From assembly GCA_030655675.1 (NCBI GenBank), contig JAUSPM010000135.1, positions 1 to 10,319 of the forward strand: 10,319 nt of DNA. The letters are read 5' to 3'. The stretch comes from Methanosarcinaceae archaeon (lineage in GTDB: Archaea > Halobacteriota > Methanosarcinia > Methanosarcinales > Methanosarcinaceae). A program made the translations under genes and the position numbers. Below the pieces are notes generated by a model, which had not been told where the DNA came from, ran no database searches, and saw only the letters and a list, made by a program, of their open reading frames with translations. This document shows positions 6,316-10,319 of this stretch, one piece after another. How positions within the stretch are numbered: position 1 is the first letter of the stretch; every line of letters starts with the position of its first letter.

Positions 6316-7803
6316 ATGGTTAGAAAACTATACCCCGGCAGAATGCCATTGGACGGCGTTAGTCTGGAGCTGTTCTCAAATGATGATCTGAGAGCACTAC
6401 ACTACGCTACCATGGATGTTTTCATGAATACCGGTATTCAGGTTTCAGACCCTGAAGCAAGAACGATCTTCAAACAAAGTGGCTGTGATGTTAACGAAAA
6501 AACAATGGTCGTGAAGATTCCTGAATATGTCGTTAATAGAGCACTGATCGATTGTCCATCGAAATTCGTCCTATGGGGACGTGACAAGAAGAACAAAATC
6601 GTTCAAGAGCACAAAGGTAAGGTACACTGGACCTGTTTCGGTACCGGCGTCAAAATGTGCAACTACAAAGGACCTGGGCAGTATCAAACTGTAGATTCAA
6701 CTGAAAAGGACCTTGCGGACACAGCAAAGATATGTGACTGGGCAGATAACATCGACTATTATTCACTTGCTGTTTCAGCAAGAGACTGGGCAGGAAAAGG
6801 TGCACAGGATGTACATGAAACCCTCACACCATTGATGAACACCACAAAGCACTTCCATCACATCGATCCTGTTGGAGAGAATGTTGAATATTACAGAGAT
6901 ATTTCTGTAGCATACTATGGTGGAGATGAAGAGGAAGCACGTAAAAAACCGCTTTTCTCAATATTGCTCTGTCCTACAAGCCCGCTGGAACTCAGTGTAA
7001 ATGCTTGCCAGGTAATCATAAAAGGTGCAAGATATGGCATTCCTGTTAACGTCCTGAGTATGGCAATGGCTGGCGGTTCTTCACCAGTTACCCTTGCAGG
7101 CACTCTTGTAACACACAATGCAGAGGTACTTTCGGGTATTGTACTTGCCCAGCTGGTACAGCCAGGCACAGCAGTATGGTATGGCAGTTCCACTACTACA
7201 TTCGACCTTAAGAAAGGCACAGCACCGGTCGGTTCCCCTGAACTTGCAATGATCAGTGCGGCAGTAGCAAAACTTGGTCAGTATTATGGCCTTCCAACCT
7301 TTGTTGCTGGTTCGTAGGCTGATGCCAAGATACCTGACGGCCAGGCTGGCCACGAGAAGACAATAACAACAATTCTCCCAGCCCTCTCCGGTGCAAACAC
7401 CCTCTACGGTGCAGGTATGCTTGAGCTAGGTATGACATTCTCACTTGAACAGCTCGTCATTGATAATGACATGATCTCAATGACAAAGAAAGTAATGGAA
7501 GGAATTCCTGTAAATGAAGAGACTCTTGCAGTCGAATCAATCGATCAAGTAGGTATCGGTAACAATTTCCTTGCCCACAAATCCACAAGAGATAACATAG
7601 ACCTGCCATCCAGCCCAATGCTGATTGACAGATTAATGTATGGTGACTGGAAAGCTGCCGGTTCAAAAGACATCGCAACAGTTGCTCATGAAAAAGTCGT
7701 TGACATCATGAAAAACCACGTCGTTGAACCAATCGATGCTGACCTGCTCAAAGATATGAAGGCAGTTGTGGACAGAGCTGACAAAGCGTTTAGAGGCAAC
7801 TAA
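6316..7803 (+). CDS. mttB: Trimethylamine:corrinoid methyltransferase MttB (pyrrolysine protein)
   Basis: MttB transfers one methyl group from trimethylamine to the Co(I) corrinoid on MttC, the first step of methane formation from trimethylamine in the cytoplasm. The gene is read through an in-frame TAG at 7315-7317 and encodes 495 residues, the usual MttB length, with pyrrolysine as residue 334, the position known in Methanosarcina MttB. Upstream of the TAG the protein ends FVAGS, and the same frame continues as ADAKIPDGQAGHEK to the TAA at 7801-7803; both halves match the MttB TIM-barrel family. A conventional gene finder would split it into a 333-residue N-terminal piece and a 128-residue internal-start piece. 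The ATG at 6316 has GGAGGT at 6303-6308; an in-frame TTG at 6301 overlaps that site and is unlikely. It heads a tight operon with mttC, 14 bases downstream. Confidence 0.97.
7315..7317 (+). other. In-frame amber codon read as pyrrolysine
   Basis: TAG is codon 334 of mttB, within an otherwise open frame from 6316 to 7803. Similarity to the family is continuous on both sides. A small hairpin, GGCCA (7339-7343) with TGGCC (7347-7351), begins 21 bases after the TAG. None of the genes called here uses TAG as its stop codon, which fits an organism that decodes UAG as pyrrolysine. Confidence 0.95.
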
Positions 7804-7817
7804 TGGAGGTTGTAAAA

Positions 7818-8465
7818 ATGGCAACAAAAGAAGAAATTATTGCAAAAGCAAGAGCAGCTATCGCAAACTTTGATAACGATGCAGCAGCAGCAGCAGCTCA
7901 GGAAGGATTGGATGCCGGAATAAACCCTGTCGAAATAATACAGGATGGTTTTACGGCTGCCATGAATGAGGTAGGAGATAAATTCGAGGCCGGTACCTTG
8001 TACCTTCCGCATGTTATTGCAGCTTCAGAAGCAATGACAGCCGGAGTCAATGTTCTTACGCCTGCACTGGAGGCGTTGGGCTCAGAGATGGAAAGCAGAG
8101 GTAAGATCGTAATCGGAACGATTGAAGGTGACATCCATTCCATAGGAAAGGACATTGTTGCTACAATGCTCAAGATCGCAGGTTTTCAGGTATTTGATCT
8201 TGGAAGAGATATTCCAATTAACAAATACATTGAAAAGGCAAAGGAAGTTGGCGCACAAGTGGTTGCTTCATCTGCCCTCATGACCACAACAATGGTCAGT
8301 CAGATCCGGATCGAAGAGCAGCTCAAGGAAGCAGGTCTTCGCGATTCGCTCAAAACAATGGTTGGCGGTGCTCCCGTTACCCAGGACTGGGCTGACAAAA
8401 TTGGTGCAGACATCTATGGTGAAAATGCATCAGATGTAGTGACTAAACTTAAGGAGATGTTCTAA
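7818..8465 (+). CDS. mttC: Trimethylamine corrinoid protein MttC
   Basis: MttC (215 residues) carries the corrinoid that takes the methyl group from MttB and presents it to an MtbA-type methylcobamide:coenzyme M methyltransferase. The N-terminal part (about 1-90) is the helical cap domain and includes an alanine run (22-27) encoded by repeated GCA. The C-terminal Rossmann-like B12-binding domain (about 95-215) shows the DxHxxG signature D105-I-H107-S-I-G110, where H107 would be the lower axial cobalt ligand, followed by S152-A-L154 and GG at 183-184. The ATG at 7818 follows GGAGGT (7805-7810); an ATG at 7803 overlaps the mttB stop and lies before that site. The close dimethylamine homologue MtbC cannot be fully excluded by motif, but linkage to mttB supports MttC. 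Confidence 0.95.
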   Translation: MATKEEIIAKARAAIANFDNDAAAAAAQEGLDAGINPVEIIQDGFTAAMNEVGDKFEAGTLYLPHVIAASEAMTAGVNVLTPALEALGSEMESRGKIVIGTIEGDIHSIGKDIVATMLKIAGFQVFDLGRDIPINKYIEKAKEVGAQVVASSALMTTTMVSQIRIEEQLKEAGLRDSLKTMVGGAPVTQDWADKIGADIYGENASDVVTKLKEMF

Positions 8466-8486
8466 TTTTTAGAAATCTCTAATCCG

Positions 8487-8519
8487 GTTGCAGAGATGTA
8501 TTTATCACATCTCTGCAAC
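8487..8519 (+). promoter_or_regulatory. Strong stem-loop between mttC and mttP
   Basis: GTTGCAGAGATGT (8487-8499) and ACATCTCTGCAAC (8507-8519) form a perfect 13-bp stem with a seven-base loop, and a G-T wobble extends it. It lies 21 bases after the mttC stop and ends 43 bases before the mttP ATG. No T-run follows, so it is not a typical intrinsic terminator. It more likely protects or processes the mttBC message, or lowers expression of the downstream genes. Confidence 0.7.
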
Positions 8520-8562
8520 TGATTATTCAGTCATTTATAATTATGTTATGGAGGTAATAATT

Positions 8563-9609
8563 ATGGATTTGCAAGTCTTAAAAACACTAGAGCACAAAAG
8601 GAGAGTAAAAATAGGTTTCATGTGGGCTTTTTTGTGTGCAATTCTATGGGGTCTATGGTACATCCCGGGTACAGCTGTATGGGTCCTTAATCCTTTTGAT
8701 GCGATGTACGGTGAAATCGCTGCTACAAATGGCGACGGAGTTTCGTTGATCGTAACCGCAGTGTTGATAACAGCATTCAATGCTTTGACTGTTATTTTAG
8801 CTCTCATAGTCTGGAATGGTGTTCTCGGTAAGTTCGGGGAAATGAAACGAACAATTAAAGAATTCCACCCATGTTCCAAGTGGTTCTTCCTGGCTGCTGT
8901 TTTCGGCGGTCCAATGGCAATATTGGGATCATTTATGGCAATGGGATTCGTTGGCGGTGCTTTTGCCGCTGTTGCAGCTCTTATGTATCCTGTAGTCGGT
9001 TCTATTCTTGCTTCTAAATGGTATGGTGAAAAGATAACCAAACGTGCATACACAGGTATTGCGTTCATCATTGCTGGTGGTTTTACGATCTTTGGTGGTG
9101 GCGTTTTAACTGAACTTGGCAGCGGAAATATCTCATGGATGGGTTACCTTGGAGGACTCATGGCGGCAGCCGGTTGGGGTATAGAAGGTGCCATTGCAGG
9201 AAAAGGGCTCGATATATCAGAACCTGATGTGAGTCTTACAATAAGATTCATTGCTGAAAATATCATCTGGTGGATAATCATCATTCCGCTTCTTGCGATA
9301 TTTGGTTTCCCAATGTTCAAGTATGCATTACTGGCATTTGAGCCACTCACACTCTTGACATTGATATTTGCGGGTATCACATTTGGCTTCTGTTATGTTG
9401 CCTGGTACAAGTCATTCCCTCTTATCGGAGTAGGTAGAGGACAGGGTATTGGAAACCTTTACGGTCTTTTTGCTGTGATATTCATATTCCTTTTCTTCGG
9501 AGATGTACCTTCCTGGACTATCCTGGTAGGAGGCGCTTTGTGTCTCGCTGGTAGTTCAATTATGTTCTTGGAAGATACAGGTGAATTGGAATCTTTGAGA
9601 GGTGATTAA
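8563..9609 (+). CDS. mttP: Methylamine permease MttP
   Basis: The 348-residue integral membrane protein matches the MttP/MtmP type of putative methylamine permease of methanogens, related in layout to ten-helix drug/metabolite (EamA-like) transporters. About ten hydrophobic segments are visible, near residues 17-36, 60-86, 106-126, 130-150, 162-182, 191-212, 226-249, 258-282, 298-314 and 317-336. A short basic N-terminus (HKRR at 11-14) and an acidic C-terminal tail are present, and several tryptophans and aromatic residues lie in the membrane segments. Substrate assignment to trimethylamine rests on family and on position after mttBC; transport has not been shown by anything in the sequence. 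ATG 8563 follows GGAGGT (8550-8555); an upstream in-frame start at 8488 would fall inside the intergenic hairpin and is rejected. Confidence 0.9.
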   Translation: MDLQVLKTLEHKRRVKIGFMWAFLCAILWGLWYIPGTAVWVLNPFDAMYGEIAATNGDGVSLIVTAVLITAFNALTVILALIVWNGVLGKFGEMKRTIKEFHPCSKWFFLAAVFGGPMAILGSFMAMGFVGGAFAAVAALMYPVVGSILASKWYGEKITKRAYTGIAFIIAGGFTIFGGGVLTELGSGNISWMGYLGGLMAAAGWGIEGAIAGKGLDISEPDVSLTIRFIAENIIWWIIIIPLLAIFGFPMFKYALLAFEPLTLLTLIFAGITFGFCYVAWYKSFPLIGVGRGQGIGNLYGLFAVIFIFLFFGDVPSWTILVGGALCLAGSSIMFLEDTGELESLRGD

Positions 9610-9610
9610 A

Positions 9611-9907
9611 ATGGCAAATCTACGTCCGATTAAATTCAGGATACTTGAACTGTGCAACGAAGACGGAGGGAAGTGGAACTATGAGATTGTAACTCAAATA
9701 CAGAAAGAGTATGACCAGAAGGGAAATTTCCAGAGAGATTCCATAAATTTTGATATCATAGAACTAGCTTCAAATGGATTGTTAAAAGATATTGAAGTCA
9801 AGGTCGATGAAAAAGGAATTTACAAGAAGGGGTTTCTTTTGCACAAATATAGCATCACACCAGTTGGACAGGCCCGAGCAGTTAATGCATGTTTGCTGAA
9901 TATTTAA
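9611..9907 (+). CDS. Small winged-helix (PadR-like) protein in the mtt operon
   Basis: The 98-residue protein looks like a single winged-helix domain. Helices are expected near 5-15, 22-34 and 40-56, the last being the likely recognition helix. These are followed by a beta wing (about 58-84) ending in YSITPVGQARA, close to the wing/C-terminal pattern of PadR-type and related winged-helix regulators. There is no dimerisation helix beyond this, so it is shorter than classical PadR proteins. Its ATG lies one base after the mttP stop, and its ribosome binding site (GAGAGGTGAT, 9598-9607) sits within the mttP end, implying coupled expression; a GTG at 9602 is a less likely start. It may regulate the operon or another methylamine gene, but the target is unknown and a non-DNA-binding role is possible. 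Confidence 0.82.
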   Translation: MANLRPIKFRILELCNEDGGKWNYEIVTQIQKEYDQKGNFQRDSINFDIIELASNGLLKDIEVKVDEKGIYKKGFLLHKYSITPVGQARAVNACLLNI

Positions 9908-9920
9908 TGGAGGAGATTAT

Positions 9921-10070
9921 ATGGTACAAACAGAAGCCGCAATGGAAGCATATAATGCGTACTGGGTGAATTCACCTCTGCCTGCTGCAAGTGTATTGTA
10001 TATGGTATTGATCTTGATCATTGCCATATTTGCACTCTGGCAAGCAAGAACGTTCGTCTCAAAATTCTAA
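9921..10070 (+). CDS. 49-aa single-pass membrane protein at the end of the mtt operon
   Basis: A short gene starts at ATG 9921 with an excellent site GGAGGAG (9909-9915), only 13 bases after the preceding stop, and ends at TAA 10068-10070. The product has a mildly acidic N-terminus (about 1-22, with aromatic Y11, Y14 and W15), one hydrophobic helix (about 23-41, rich in I, L and V) and a short basic tail with R43 and K48. By the positive-inside rule the N-terminus would face outside and the tail the cytoplasm. No signal cleavage site is evident. The function is unknown. Its place after mttP and its small membrane form suggest an accessory subunit of the permease, by analogy with other small transporter partners, but this is inference. 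The ribosome binding site and spacing make it a real gene rather than chance. Confidence 0.78.
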   Translation: MVQTEAAMEAYNAYWVNSPLPAASVLYMVLILIIAIFALWQARTFVSKF

Positions 10071-10177
10071 GGGGAAATTTAGAGAAAACAAACCAAAGAA
10101 ACAAGTCGAGTAGATATCAGACACAGATAGATTTGTCATGGAATTGGGTTTCTCGTAGTATGTGTTTTATAAACATA

Positions 10178-10319
10178 TAGTGCGAGTTAATTCGAGCATA
10201 GCGAGCATTTACACGTTGTATATAATCTATATGATTATGTAGTTCAAGTTAATGCGAACGAAGTGAGCATTTTCTTGTTGTATATAATCTATAAGATTAT
10301 GTAGTCCAAGTTAATGCGA
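10178..10319. repeat. 62-bp tandem repeat, 2.3 copies, right-hand copies of the hairpin repeat
   Basis: The unit has a period of exactly 62 bases: 10178-10239, 10240-10301 and the first 18 bases of a third unit at 10302-10319, cut by the window end. Units 1 and 2 agree at 51 of 62 positions without gaps. Each starts with a hairpin-forming half, in unit 2 AATGC/GCATT (10251-10255/10267-10271) inside CAAG/CTTG (10245-10248/10274-10277), followed by an AT-rich half with TATATAATCTAT. Only the hairpin half is shared with the left copy at 135-172. The array begins 107 bases after the last operon gene, and nothing else was seen in that gap. The array may continue beyond the window. Confidence 0.85.

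Noticed and set aside
7417..7803. A separate 128-residue gene after the mttB stop
   Set aside because: It is the C-terminal part of MttB read in the same frame after the pyrrolysine codon, with no ribosome binding site of its own.
8533..8543. TATA box giving mttP its own promoter
   Set aside because: It lies about 20 bases before the ATG, so a transcript from it would lack the ribosome binding site.
8488..8562. Extended N-terminus of MttP from an upstream ATG
   Set aside because: The extra 25 residues would be encoded by the intergenic hairpin; GGAGGT at 8550-8555 favours the ATG at 8563.
10178..10319. CRISPR array
   Set aside because: The whole 62-base unit repeats, there are no unique spacers between conserved repeats, and units differ at 11 positions.

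Overview
The window looks like a chromosomal segment of a methylotrophic methanogenic archaeon of the Methanosarcinales (Methanosarcinaceae type, for example Methanolobus or Methanococcoides; the genus cannot be fixed from sequence alone). The main evidence is a trimethylamine methyltransferase gene (mttB) interrupted by one in-frame amber codon at codon 334, the known pyrrolysine position of this family, followed by its corrinoid protein (mttC) and a methylamine permease (mttP). AT-rich spacers, TATA-like promoters, strong GGAGG-type ribosome binding sites and a kinase-less PAS/GAF sensor all fit this group. No gene called here stops with TAG, as expected where UAG is read as pyrrolysine.

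Layout. 1-656: no convincing gene, but a hairpin repeat (about 135-175) and two GC-rich hairpin copies (217-238, 346-367). 657-1241 (minus): a 194-residue protein of unknown function. 1242-1740: a long AT-rich spacer holding a perfect 18-bp palindrome just upstream of a TATA-like box. 1741-3918 (plus): a PAS-GAF-PAS-GAF-PAS protein with no output domain. 3995-5920 (minus): a hydantoinase/oxoprolinase-family ASKHA ATPase, convergent with the sensor and divergent from mttB. 5921-6315: the shared divergent control region with a TATA-like box, direct repeats and two leader hairpins. 6316-10070 (plus): the probable operon mttB-mttC-[hairpin]-mttP-small winged-helix protein-49-residue membrane protein. 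10178-10319: a 62-bp tandem repeat whose core is almost identical to the repeat at 135-172.

How the genes work together. MttP would bring in trimethylamine, and MttB would transfer a methyl group to Co(I) corrinoid on MttC. An MtbA-type protein encoded elsewhere would then pass the methyl to coenzyme M. The adjacent ATPase, sensor and winged-helix protein may serve in activation or regulation of this module, but that is inferred from position only. Genes for pyrrolysine synthesis and tRNA-Pyl, RamA, MtbA and the dimethylamine and monomethylamine systems are not in the window.

The least described parts are the two small genes at the end of the operon, the hairpin separating enzyme genes from permease, the ATPase next to mttB, and the hairpin repeats that bracket the whole segment.
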